From Cereibacter azotoformans (GTDB taxonomy: Bacteria > Pseudomonadota > Alphaproteobacteria > Rhodobacterales > Rhodobacteraceae): a DNA stretch of 64,000 nucleotides. Where the stretch lies: NCBI GenBank assembly GCA_017599285.1, contig JAGFXX010000001.1, forward strand, positions 744,001 to 808,000, written 5' to 3'. Numbering within the stretch: the first letter of the stretch is position 1; each line of letters opens with the position of its first letter. A model generated the notes under the pieces. The model searched no databases, was not told the DNA's origin, and saw nothing but the letters and a program-made list of their open reading frames with translations. This document shows, one piece after another, positions 56,364-64,000 of the stretch. A program made the position numbers and the translations under genes.

Positions 56364-57335
56364 TCAGGTGCGGGCGCGCCTGCGGGTGAGGTTTAGCGCG
56401 GCCTGCCCGCCGCGCTCGCCGGGGACGCCCTCGAAGATGGGCTCGTTCTCCACCAGCAGCGAGACCGCCTCGGTCAGCTGCACCGGCAGCACGTCCCCCG
56501 GCTGGATCTGCATGAGCTGGCGCAGCGGCACCTCGGGCTCGCAGAGCCGCGCCGACAGGGTCAGCGGGATCGACAGGATCGCGCGTTCCAGCTTTTCGCG
56601 CCAGGTCCGGTCGTCGTCCACGAAGTCCGACTGCATCCGCGAGCGCAGCTGCGACGAGATCGGCTTGAGCGTCTGGAGTGGATAGAGAATGTCGAAGCTC
56701 GCAGGCTCGGTGTTGGGCAGCTGCACCATGAACGAGCAGTTCACCACCATGTCCTCGCCATCCACGAACGAGGCGAACTGCATGGATTCCTCGCGGCTGA
56801 CCACCGTGAAGCTGAGCGCCATCAGGTCGCGCCAGGCCACCTGCAACGCCACGTTCAGCCGGTCTGTCACCAGCTCGATGACCCGCTGCTCGGTGGCGGT
56901 GAATTCGGTGCGCGTCGTGGGGATGTGGCGGATCTGCCCGCCGTAGTAGCTGTCGGTCAGAAGCGAGATGAAGGGCGGCGGGATCACGATCATCTGGTTG
57001 CCGCGCAGTTCCTCGATGCGGCTCGCCGTGATCGAGACGAAATTGTCCTGGCTCGAGCGGTAGTCGTCGAAGCTGCGCACCTCGGGCGGGAAGGAGGAGA
57101 TCCGCGGCTGAAGCCGCAGCATCGGCAGGAAGACGTCGCGCGCCGTGCGGCAGAAGCGTTCGTTGATGATGCGCAGCGCGTGGTAGTCGCCGAGCAGGTT
57201 GAGGTCGTTGTCGCCGAAGGCAAAGGGACGGACTTCCTGTCCGTTCTCCATGCTCAGGCTTTCGCTCGCCTCCATGAGGTTGCCGACGAGGGCTGCGACC
57301 TCCTTGGACGAGAGTTTGCGCGGGGTGGCGGCCAT
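56364..57335 (-). CDS. fliM: Flagellar motor switch protein FliM
   Basis: FliM is the C-ring subunit that binds phospho-CheY. The 323-aa protein has the middle domain (LRIINERFCRTARDVFLPMLRLQPRIS and the GGxG-like YYGGQIRHIP) and a C-terminal SpoA domain (LMQIQPGDVLPVQLTEAVSLLVENEPIFEG). The N-terminal CheY-binding stretch is diverged: instead of the common LSQDEIDALL, the first residues read KLSSKEVAALVGNLM. It starts at ATG 57335, 3 bp after fliL. Confidence 0.94.
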   Translation of the reverse strand: MAATPRKLSSKEVAALVGNLMEASESLSMENGQEVRPFAFGDNDLNLLGDYHALRIINERFCRTARDVFLPMLRLQPRISSFPPEVRSFDDYRSSQDNFVSITASRIEELRGNQMIVIPPPFISLLTDSYYGGQIRHIPTTRTEFTATEQRVIELVTDRLNVALQVAWRDLMALSFTVVSREESMQFASFVDGEDMVVNCSFMVQLPNTEPASFDILYPLQTLKPISSQLRSRMQSDFVDDDRTWREKLERAILSIPLTLSARLCEPEVPLRQLMQIQPGDVLPVQLTEAVSLLVENEPIFEGVPGERGGQAALNLTRRRART

Positions 57336-57338
57336 GGC

Positions 57339-57917
57339 TTACTGCAGGATGAAGGAGGGGAAGAAGACGGCCTCGATGCCCCCGAAGCCCTCGAGTTGCT
57401 GAAGCCGCGCGTTCACCGCACCGCGCAACGCCTCGGCCAGCCGGTCACGACCGGCCTTGTCCTGCAATTCCTCCTCCGAGAAGGTGCCGATGATGGCCAG
57501 CATGTCCGACCGCAGCGCCACCTCGTTGCGGGCGACGTTGTCCATCACCTTCTGGTCATACTGGGTCGAGAGGCCGATGCCGACCTGCAGGAAGCGGCGC
57601 GAGGCGCGCAGGTTCGTCGTCAGCGGCTCCTTGAACTGGTAGTAGCTGGTGACGAAGGCTTCCTTGTTGGGCGTGGGCCGCGGCACCTTCTGCGGGGCCT
57701 TGGGGTCGATGGCCGCGGGCGTCTCCTCGTCGGCGGGTGTGCGCTCGATCAGGCGCATCACATCCTTGGCGGGGGAAAGCGGATTGGCGAAGTAGAAGAA
57801 TCCCGCGCCGAACCCCAGCGCCAGCAGCACGACCGAAAGCAGAAGCAGGCCGAGCATGCGCAGGAGGCCGCGTCCGCGGCGGGGCTTGGGATCAAGGGTG
57901 GCGGTTGCGTCGGTCAC
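57339..57917 (-). CDS. fliL: Flagellar basal-body associated protein FliL
   Basis: FliL surrounds the stators and supports torque generation. The 192-aa protein has one N-terminal helix (about 20-45, MLGLLLLSVVLLALGFGAGFFYF) and a periplasmic SPFH/stomatin-like domain with EPLTTNLRASRRFLQVGIGLSTQYDQKVMDNVARNEVALRSDMLAIIGTF. In R. sphaeroides FliL is required for motility. It lies 10 bp after fliK and 3 bp before fliM. Confidence 0.93.
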   Translation of the reverse strand: MTDATATLDPKPRRGRGLLRMLGLLLLSVVLLALGFGAGFFYFANPLSPAKDVMRLIERTPADEETPAAIDPKAPQKVPRPTPNKEAFVTSYYQFKEPLTTNLRASRRFLQVGIGLSTQYDQKVMDNVARNEVALRSDMLAIIGTFSEEELQDKAGRDRLAEALRGAVNARLQQLEGFGGIEAVFFPSFILQ

Positions 57918-57927
57918 GGTCGGGTCC

Positions 57928-59697
57928 TCAGGCGATCAGGTTGACGAGCCCGGCCGCAGGGGCGGCGGGTTCGGGCAGGACGGGAGAGGGGCGGAAGGTC
58001 CGGCGCGCAGGGCCCTGTTCGGGGCTGTCGCGCCGGGCGCCGGTGTCGCCCTGTCCCGCCTCGTGACGGGCCAGCGACAGGCCCTGCTTCTCGAGCAGGT
58101 CGGACAGGCGCCCTTCCTGCCCCGCAAGGAGGCGGGCCGCCTCGGCGGTCTCGGTGACGAAGCTCACCTGCGCCGCGCCCTCGCGCATCTCGACCCGGAT
58201 GCGGAGCCGGCCCAGCGTCTCGGGCGCGAGGACGATCTCGATCTCGGAAGTGCCGGCCTCGGCGGCCTCGAGGACATGCTCCTGCACCTCGATCGGCCAG
58301 TCAGGGTCCCCGAGCGCAAGTCCCTCGGCGGGGCCCGAAGGCTGGGTCTCGTCGGCCCTGTCCGTTCCCGAAGGCGGCAGGGCGGCCGTGTCCACACCGG
58401 CGGGCGGCCGCTCGGCCATGGGCGCGCGGGGAACGGAGGCCTCCGCCGGTTCCGGCGCCCGATCCGGCTGCGGGGACAGGTCCCCCGTCCGCTTCGGTGC
58501 GGCCTCGAAATCCGCGCGCGGCGCGGCGGCGGAAGGCTCGACAGCCTGTGCCTTGGGCTCCGACGCCGGCTCCGGTCCGCGCTCGGCCATGGTCGGGCCG
58601 AGTCGCTCCCGCGGCGGTGCCGATTGCGGAACGGGTGCCGCCGTCAGGGCCGCATCGGGCGCGCGCTCGCCCGAACGGGCCGCGGGGGCCGACCGGACGG
58701 GCTCGCGTTGGGCGGCCGGCCGCTCTCCGGGCTCGCGGACAGGGGCCGTCTCATCCGGCATCGCCGGCGTGTCGGGCAGGACATCCTCCGGCTTGCCCGC
58801 CGCGACGAACGCCTGCCGATCCCCTTGGTGAACCGGGCCCATGCCGGACGGCGCACGCGGCAGATCCTCTGCCCGCCCCGCGCGGTCCGCCAGGATCCTC
58901 ACGCGCTCCGGCGTCGGCGCTGTCGGCGCAGGTGTGTCCCTGCCCGGCGCAGCGGTCGTGGCAAGCGCGCCGGGCTCCTGAGCCGGGACGGTCAAGGCAG
59001 GCGCAGGGGCCAGCGTCTCGGCCGGCCGGTCATCCTGCGAAGGCGCCGCGGCGTCCGCTGCGGCCGGCGCCTCTCGAGGCATCTTGGGCTCTTCGGCCGG
59101 CTCGGGCTCATGTCTCGAAGGCGGCGCGGCGTCCGCTGCGGCCGGGGGGGCGAGCGACACTCGGGGCGTCTTGGGCGCCTCCCTCGAAGGTGACACGTGG
59201 CTCTCGGGCCGGATGTCATCCCCGGGCTGCGCGGCGGTGTCCGGCGATGGAGGCGCAGCCTCGGACCGCGCAACGGCAGGGGCCGCGCCTTCAGGTGCTG
59301 AGGCCCCGGGCCCCACGGGCAGCGCGGGAAGGATCGCCCCGTCTCCCGCAGCTTGCAGGGCACCGGCGTCTGTTCCCACCGTGATCGACAGGCGGCCTGT
59401 CGGCCAGCGCAGGGACGCGGAGGGTTCGGGTTGCGCAGCCACGGCCGAGGGGTCAACCGGGCGCCGTCCGAGCGGTGCGGGCAGCTCGGCGGCAAGCTCC
59501 TCCACAGGAGGCGCGTCGTCGGCCGGACATCGGGACAGGTCGCCGGGGGCCGGCACGGTGGGAACGGCAGGCGCCCGCGCCGGAGCGGCCGAGTTGGCCG
59601 CCAGCAGGGCCGCGAACAGATCGGGCGCCGCCGATGCCGTGGCAACCGGCCCCGCGATCGCGCGCCAATCCTGTGCTTGTGCCTCGGCGACCTTCAT
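57928..59697 (-). CDS. fliK: Flagellar hook-length control protein FliK
   Basis: FliK measures the hook and triggers the FlhB switch. The 589-aa protein is mostly low-complexity Pro/Ala/Glu-rich sequence (about residues 40-470), which would form the extended ruler. The C-terminal 100 residues keep the conserved switch domain, with EIEIVLAPETLGRLRIRVEMREGAAQVSFVTETAEAARLL. I start it at ATG 59697 after AGGAGG, 17 nt from the predicted sigma-54 start; the frame is open upstream but that part overlaps fliJ and the promoter. It opens the fliK-flhB operon. Confidence 0.92.
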   Translation of the reverse strand: MKVAEAQAQDWRAIAGPVATASAAPDLFAALLAANSAAPARAPAVPTVPAPGDLSRCPADDAPPVEELAAELPAPLGRRPVDPSAVAAQPEPSASLRWPTGRLSITVGTDAGALQAAGDGAILPALPVGPGASAPEGAAPAVARSEAAPPSPDTAAQPGDDIRPESHVSPSREAPKTPRVSLAPPAAADAAPPSRHEPEPAEEPKMPREAPAAADAAAPSQDDRPAETLAPAPALTVPAQEPGALATTAAPGRDTPAPTAPTPERVRILADRAGRAEDLPRAPSGMGPVHQGDRQAFVAAGKPEDVLPDTPAMPDETAPVREPGERPAAQREPVRSAPAARSGERAPDAALTAAPVPQSAPPRERLGPTMAERGPEPASEPKAQAVEPSAAAPRADFEAAPKRTGDLSPQPDRAPEPAEASVPRAPMAERPPAGVDTAALPPSGTDRADETQPSGPAEGLALGDPDWPIEVQEHVLEAAEAGTSEIEIVLAPETLGRLRIRVEMREGAAQVSFVTETAEAARLLAGQEGRLSDLLEKQGLSLARHEAGQGDTGARRDSPEQGPARRTFRPSPVLPEPAAPAAGLVNLIA

Positions 59698-59724
59698 GCC
59701 TGCCTCCTGAACTGCTTTCCCGTT

Positions 59725-59740
59725 TGCAAGATCGGTGCCA
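59725..59740 (-). promoter_or_regulatory. Sigma-54 promoter of fliK operon
   Basis: On the minus strand TGGCAC-CGATC-TTGCA is a perfect -24/-12 match in the 70-bp gap between fliJ and fliK. The predicted start near 59714 leaves a 17-nt leader that contains AGGAGG. Confidence 0.92.
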
Positions 59741-59767
59741 GACCGGGCGCTCTTTCCGCAGCGCCGC

Positions 59768-60181
59768 TCAGCCCCGGCGCAGGGCCGGGCGCGCGGCTTC
59801 GGCGCGTGCGATGCGCTCTTCCGTCTCGGCGGCAAGCGCGGTCGCGGCGCTCTCCTGAAGGAGGCGCGTCCGGTGATCCTGCCGTGCCATCTCGGCCTGC
59901 GCCACGCCGAGCGCGGCCGACAGTTCGGCCGCCCGCTGCGCGCTGCGCTCCGCCTGTTCGGCGATCTGGAGGGTCAGCCGGTGCGCGCGGAACAGGTCGG
60001 CCGCCGCCACCGGCCCCTGCGCCGTCGCCCGACGGCTTTCCAGCATCTGCGACAGCCGCTCCGAGATCGCCTCGGCCTCGGCGTGGCGGTCGCGCGCCTC
60101 GCGCAGCGCGCCCTGCACCTGCATCAGGCGCACCGTCTCGCGCCGCGACATGAGGGAGAGAAGGTGGCTCTTGGTGGTCAT
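59768..60181 (-). CDS. fliJ: Flagellar export chaperone FliJ
   Basis: FliJ is the central stalk of the FliI export ATPase and an escort for chaperones. The 137-aa protein is a predicted antiparallel coiled coil throughout, rich in Glu, Arg and Ala (LSLMSRRETVRLMQVQGALREARDRHAEAEAISERLSQML). It has the size and position expected between fliI and fliK. Sequence conservation of FliJ is low, so the assignment rests mainly on context and coiled-coil character. It starts 1 bp after the fliI stop. Confidence 0.85.
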   Translation of the reverse strand: MTTKSHLLSLMSRRETVRLMQVQGALREARDRHAEAEAISERLSQMLESRRATAQGPVAAADLFRAHRLTLQIAEQAERSAQRAAELSAALGVAQAEMARQDHRTRLLQESAATALAAETEERIARAEAARPALRRG

Positions 60182-60182
60182 G

Positions 60183-61511
60183 TCACATCCCTGTCAGATC
60201 CAGCAGCGCCGTGCGGCTGGCTTCGAAATCCGATGGCTCGTGCGGGCCCTGGCCGATCAGCGCCCGGATCTTCGGCCAGAGCTGCACCGCCTGGTCGAGG
60301 TCGGCGTCCTGCCCCGGCGCGTAGCCGCCCATCAGCATCAGGTCCCGGTTGTCGGTGTAGAGCGAGATCAGCTGCCTCAGCCGCGCGGCGGCCTTGCGGT
60401 GACGCTCATCCACCACGTCGTTCATGGTGCGGCTGACCGAATGGGGGATGTCGATGGCGGGATAGAGCCCCATCTGCGTCTGCCGCCGCGACAGGACGAA
60501 ATGGCCGTCGAGAATGGCGCGGGCGGTATCGACGACCGGATCGTTCGTCGTGTCGTCGCCGTCGGCCAGCACGGTGTAGATCGCGGTGATCGCACCCTCG
60601 CCGGGCAGACCGGGCCCGGTGCGCTCGATCAGGCCCGGGATCATCGAGACGACGGACGGGGGGTAGCCCTTGGCGGTCGGCTGCTCGCCGAGCGCAAGGC
60701 CCACCTCGCGCTGCGCATGGGCCACGCGCGTCAGGCTGTCCATGATCAGCAGGACCTGCTTGCCCTGCGCGCGGAAATGTTCGGCGATGGCGGTGGCGCG
60801 TCGGGCGGCGCGCAGGCGCAGCAGCGGCGAGCGGTCGGCGGGCACGGCCACCATGCAGAGCTTGCGCGCCGCCTCACCCTGCATGACCGAGGCCGCGAAG
60901 GCGCCCACCTCCCGCGCGCGCTCGCCGATGAGGCCCACGACGATGACATCGGCCGCGGTGTAGCGCGTCATCATCTCGATCAGCACCGACTTGCCCACGC
61001 CCGAGCCCGCCACGATGCCGATGCGCTGGCCCTGACCCACCGTCAGCGCCGCGTTGATCGCGCGCACGCCGACGTCGAGCGGACGGCTGACGGGCGTTCG
61101 CGCCAGCGGGTTCATCGTCCGCCCCGCGAGCGGCCATTCCGCCGAACAGTCCGGCGGGGGCAGACCGTCGAGCGGCGCGCCCTCGGCGTCGATCACGCGC
61201 CCTAGGAGTTCCGGCCCCACCGCCGCCATCTGGCCGCCCGGCACCAGACGGACGCGCGCGCCCGCGATCACCGGGGCGCGCGTATGGTCGAGAAACAGCA
61301 GGTTGCTGCCCTTGGCAAAGCCGATCACCTCGCCCTGGACCTCGGAGCCGTCCTCGGTGGCGACGCGGCAGAGCGCGCCGGGGCTGGCCGGAAAACCCGC
61401 ACATTCGAGAAGGAGACCGTCGTAGCGCGAGACGCGCCCCGTCACCTCCGGCGCCTGCCGCTGCGGCAGATGCGCGAGATGATGGGCGAGGCTGTCGATC
61501 AGCGCGTTCAT
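60183..61511 (-). CDS. fliI: Flagellum-specific export ATPase FliI
   Basis: FliI is the hexameric ATPase that energises type III flagellar export. The 442-aa protein has Walker A GSGVGKS at 169-175 in GIVAGSGVGKSVLIEMM. Other conserved parts are the F1-beta-like IVVGLIGERAREVGAF, the Walker B region VLLIMDSLTRVAHAQREVGLALGEQP and DDTTNDPVVDTARAILDGHFVLSR. Length is normal. It starts at ATG 61511, overlapping the fliH stop by 4 nt. Confidence 0.96.
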   Translation of the reverse strand: MNALIDSLAHHLAHLPQRQAPEVTGRVSRYDGLLLECAGFPASPGALCRVATEDGSEVQGEVIGFAKGSNLLFLDHTRAPVIAGARVRLVPGGQMAAVGPELLGRVIDAEGAPLDGLPPPDCSAEWPLAGRTMNPLARTPVSRPLDVGVRAINAALTVGQGQRIGIVAGSGVGKSVLIEMMTRYTAADVIVVGLIGERAREVGAFAASVMQGEAARKLCMVAVPADRSPLLRLRAARRATAIAEHFRAQGKQVLLIMDSLTRVAHAQREVGLALGEQPTAKGYPPSVVSMIPGLIERTGPGLPGEGAITAIYTVLADGDDTTNDPVVDTARAILDGHFVLSRRQTQMGLYPAIDIPHSVSRTMNDVVDERHRKAAARLRQLISLYTDNRDLMLMGGYAPGQDADLDQAVQLWPKIRALIGQGPHEPSDFEASRTALLDLTGM

Positions 61512-62302
61512 GAGGCCGCCGCGGCCGAAGCGCCGATGGCGTCGGCGGGCGCGGTCTCCGGATCGCGGCCGGGGGCGGCGGCCAGAGGCGCGACTCCGAT
61601 CAGGTCGGCGAGCACGATCCCCTCGGCGCGCACCTCCAGATCGCCGCGGGCCAGCCTCGGATCGGCCGTGATCCGCGCCGGCGGACAGATCCCTCCGGCC
61701 TCGAGATGCGGGGCTACGGCGCGCAGATCCTCGGCATTGAGCCGCAGCGTCACCTCGCGCAGGCCATGCGCCACCCGGTCGGCCAGCGTCTCGATCCGGG
61801 CGGCGAAGGCCTCGGGGTGGGCGTCGATGGCGAGGCCCGCACGCTGGCTCGCCAGGGCCCGGACCGCGCCCTCGATCAGCTGGGCAAGCCGCGCCGTATC
61901 GGCGGGGGTGGGCGCCGACAGCCGGGCGGCGAGTTGCAGGAACGTGTCGCGTGCGGCGCCGAGCGCGGCCTCGGCCTCGGCACGGCCCGCCGCACGGCCC
62001 TCGGCCAGACCCTCCGCATGGCCCTCGCGGCGACCCTCGGCGCGGGCGGCCTCGAGGAGCGCGGGATCGGGCGGCACAGGATCGGGCAGGGCGGGGGCGG
62101 GCGGCGCCGGCGGTTCCGGTTCCAGCACCGGCAGGGCGGCCCCTTCGGGGGCCACGTCGCGCACCAGCCCCGCAAGGGGCGTGGGGCGGAACGGTTCGGC
62201 CGGCGCGCGCACCGGCACCGCCGAGCGGCCAAATCCGCGCGCGTTCGACTCGCGGATCAGCGCCAGCACATCCTCGGGTCCCATGGGCGTCCGCGCGTTC
62301 AT
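61508..62302 (-). CDS. fliH: Flagellar assembly protein FliH
   Basis: FliH is the peripheral stator and regulator of the FliI ATPase. The 264-aa protein has a Pro-rich middle (about residues 35-75), then a coiled region with the glycine-repeat helix EGRREGHAEGLAEGRAAGRAEAEAAL, a GxxxG-type pattern characteristic of FliH. A C-terminal globular domain follows with RLNAEDLRAVAPHLEAG. Its start lies 3 bp after fliG and its stop overlaps fliI. Confidence 0.9.
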   Translation of the reverse strand: MNARTPMGPEDVLALIRESNARGFGRSAVPVRAPAEPFRPTPLAGLVRDVAPEGAALPVLEPEPPAPPAPALPDPVPPDPALLEAARAEGRREGHAEGLAEGRAAGRAEAEAALGAARDTFLQLAARLSAPTPADTARLAQLIEGAVRALASQRAGLAIDAHPEAFAARIETLADRVAHGLREVTLRLNAEDLRAVAPHLEAGGICPPARITADPRLARGDLEVRAEGIVLADLIGVAPLAAAPGRDPETAPADAIGASAAAAS

Positions 62303-62305
62303 GCC

Positions 62306-63325
62306 TTACACCATCTGCTCGCCGCCGCGCCCCGCGAGCACGATCGTGCCCTCGTCCGACAGCTGCCGCGCCACCGCGATGATCTGCTTTTGCGCGGCCT
62401 GGACGTCCGTCAGCCGCACCGGCCCCATCGCCTCCATCTCGTCGCGCACATTGGCCGCCGCGCGGGTGGACATGCAGCCGAGGATCTTGGCCCGCAGCAT
62501 CTCGTCCGCGCCCTTCAGCGCCAGCACCAGCGTCTCGTTGTCCACCGACCGCATCAGCGTCTGAAGCGAGCGTTCGTCGGACTTGATGAGGTTGTCGAAG
62601 ACGAACATGTTGTCCTGGATCGCCTGCATCAGATCCTTGTCGTCCTTGCGGATGTCCTTGAGGATCCGGGCTTCGGTCGCCGTGCGGGTGAAGTTCATGA
62701 TCTTGGCCGCGGCCTTCACGCCGCCGATCTGGCTCGCGCGCATCGTGGTCGAGGCCTTGAACTTGCGCTGCATGACCTGCTGGAGATCGGCCAGCGCCTC
62801 GGGCTGCACCGTGTTGAGCGAGGCGATGCGCTGGACCACCTCGGGCTGGATCTCCTCGGGCAGGAGGGCCAGCACCTGGGCGGCCAGCGCGTGATCGAGG
62901 CAGGCCACCGTCAGCGCCATGATCTGAGGGTGCTCGTCCACCAGCAGCTCGGCGATCGAGGGCGCATCCATCCAGTCGAGGATCTCGAGCGGCCGCTCGG
63001 AGGCGGACTGGCCGATGCGGCTGATGACCGTCTCGGCCTTGTCCTCTCCGAAAGCCGCCGACAGGACGTTGCGGATATAGCCCGCCGCGCCGAAGCCCAG
63101 ACCCGTCTGCAGCCGGAGCGTCTCGAGGAAATCGTCGAGCACGAGGCTCAGCGTGTCCTGATCCACCCCGCGGACCGTGTACATGGCGGCGCCCAGATGC
63201 TGCACCTCGCGCGGCGAGAGGTTGCGCATGATCTGCGCGGCGGTGGTCTCGCCGAAGAGCATGAGCAGGATCGCGGCCTTCTGCGTTCCCGAGAGCGTCT
63301 TGAAGTGATCGGCGGCTTTCGACAT
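62306..63325 (-). CDS. fliG: Flagellar motor switch protein FliG
   Basis: FliG is the rotor protein that interacts with the stator and carries the torque. The 339-aa protein has the N-terminal domain beginning with LSGTQKAAILLMLFGETTAAQIMRNLSPREVQHLG. The EHPQIMALTVACLDHALAAQVLALLPEEIQPEVVQRIASL repeat follows, and a C-terminal domain with the charged torque helix (FDNLIKSDERSLQTLMRSVDNETLVLALKGADEML). The length is typical. It starts 1 bp after the fliF stop. Confidence 0.96.
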   Translation of the reverse strand: MSKAADHFKTLSGTQKAAILLMLFGETTAAQIMRNLSPREVQHLGAAMYTVRGVDQDTLSLVLDDFLETLRLQTGLGFGAAGYIRNVLSAAFGEDKAETVISRIGQSASERPLEILDWMDAPSIAELLVDEHPQIMALTVACLDHALAAQVLALLPEEIQPEVVQRIASLNTVQPEALADLQQVMQRKFKASTTMRASQIGGVKAAAKIMNFTRTATEARILKDIRKDDKDLMQAIQDNMFVFDNLIKSDERSLQTLMRSVDNETLVLALKGADEMLRAKILGCMSTRAAANVRDEMEAMGPVRLTDVQAAQKQIIAVARQLSDEGTIVLAGRGGEQMV

Positions 63326-63326
63326 C

Positions 63327-64000
63327 TCAGTTCACGGTATCAAGCTCGGAGGCGATCATCTGGCGGAAGGTCGTGGCGATGCGCCCCGAGTCCTCCTCGA
63401 CCAGCTTGCGGATCACGAGGATCTGCTCTTCGTGGCTGCGCGCCGCGTCGAGCATGTTCTTCGTGAGCGCGCCCTGCCGGGCCTTGAGACGGGCGCGCAC
63501 ATCGTCCAGCGTCTCGCCTTCGCCCACCTCGACGGCGGCCTCTCCGGGCGAGAGCGGCAGCGCGCCGGCCGCGGCGGGGGCGGGCAGCAGGACGCGGTTC
63601 AGGATGGGCCGCACGACACCCAGCGCCACCACGGCCAGGGCTGCCAGCAGGAAGGCCTGACGGGCCAGATCGGCCACCCAGGGCTGCGAGGTCCAGCCCG
63701 GCGGCTCGGGCATGATCGTGTCGAGGAAGGGCTGGGCGGTGATCGTGACCACGTCGCCGCGGGTCTCGTCGAAGCCGATGGCCGAGCGGGTCAGCCGGTC
63801 GAGATCGGCCTGCAGCGCCTCGGGCAGGAGCGGCGGCGGAGGCGCCTCGGGGTCGGCCGGGGCGGGCTGCGGCTGGGCACGGATCACCACGGCGGCGCTG
63901 ACGCGGGCGATGCGGGCGGTGGCGGGCAGCGTGGTCTCGACCTTCCGGCTGATCTCGAAGTTGCGGGTCGAGTTCTGCGAGCGCGACCGCAGGGCCGGCG
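63327..64000 (-). CDS. fliF: Flagellar MS-ring protein FliF, N-terminus outside window
   Basis: FliF forms the MS ring in the inner membrane. Only the C-terminal part, about 224 codons, is present; the gene runs off the right edge of the window. Near the edge it carries the family motif NFEISRKVET in the second periplasmic ring-building region. Then come a short Pro-rich linker, the second transmembrane helix (QAFLLAALAVVALGVVRPIL) and the C-terminal cytoplasmic tail that binds FliG (HEEQILVIRKLVEEDSGRIATTFRQMI). There is 1 bp between it and fliG. Confidence 0.93.
   Translation of the reverse strand, partial: PALRSRSQNSTRNFEISRKVETTLPATARIARVSAAVVIRAQPQPAPADPEAPPPPLLPEALQADLDRLTRSAIGFDETRGDVVTITAQPFLDTIMPEPPGWTSQPWVADLARQAFLLAALAVVALGVVRPILNRVLLPAPAAAGALPLSPGEAAVEVGEGETLDDVRARLKARQGALTKNMLDAARSHEEQILVIRKLVEEDSGRIATTFRQMIASELDTVN

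Overview
The window is GC-rich, densely coded alphaproteobacterial DNA. Gene content and order point to Rhodobacter (Cereibacter) sphaeroides chromosome I or a very close relative. The markers are the fla1 flagellar cluster with a dedicated second sigma-54 (rpoN2), a giant FlgK, a separate flagellar muramidase (sltF), the smo/mtl polyol operon, a TakP-type TRAP transporter and an E. coli-like second complex I operon. I assigned this by recognising proteins and order; no database search was run.

Layout. (1) 1-14055, minus strand: a 13-gene NADH:quinone oxidoreductase operon nuoA-B-CD-E-F-G-H-I-J-K-L-M-N, mostly joined by ATGA/GTGA overlaps, with nuoN cut by the window edge and a 36-codon ORF coupled between nuoG and nuoH. 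An FNR-type site lies upstream of nuoA. (2) 14439-18265: a TRAP transporter whose membrane subunits (plus) and binding protein (minus) are convergent and share a terminator region. (3) 18505-25943, minus strand: mannitol dehydrogenase, a four-gene polyol ABC transporter (smoEFGK), a SorC-family regulator and a HAD phosphatase. A long inverted repeat sits at the smoE promoter. (4) 26121-32310: a YciF-like ferritin-fold protein, an unrecognised protein, a LuxR-type response regulator divergent from a secreted molybdopterin-domain-like protein plus hybrid histidine kinase, and a Pro/Glu-rich protein. (5) 32399-64000: the flagellar cluster. Plus strand: flgBCDEF, flgGHIJKL, sltF, fleQ, fliC, rpoN2. 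Minus strand: fliD and the long run fliF(partial)-G-H-I-J, fliK-L-M-N-O-P-Q-R-flhB, a motF candidate and one more membrane protein.

How it works together. Complex I feeds electrons from NADH to quinone and pumps protons; the TRAP and smo transporters bring in oxo acids and polyols. The flagellar genes follow a regulatory hierarchy that is visible in the DNA. FleQ and RpoN2 are encoded here, and six good -24/-12 sites precede flgB, flgG, sltF, fliK, fliO and the motF candidate. The late genes fliC and fliD instead share a divergent region with two TAAA-N14/15-GTCGTT sigma-28-like promoters.

Most of the window is known biology. The least explained parts are the secreted molybdopterin-fold protein coupled to a hybrid kinase (28278-31477), the predicted leaderless sltF start, the nuoG-nuoH micro-ORF, the repeat tail of the TRAP large subunit, and the absence of a sorbitol dehydrogenase gene between smoK and mtlK.
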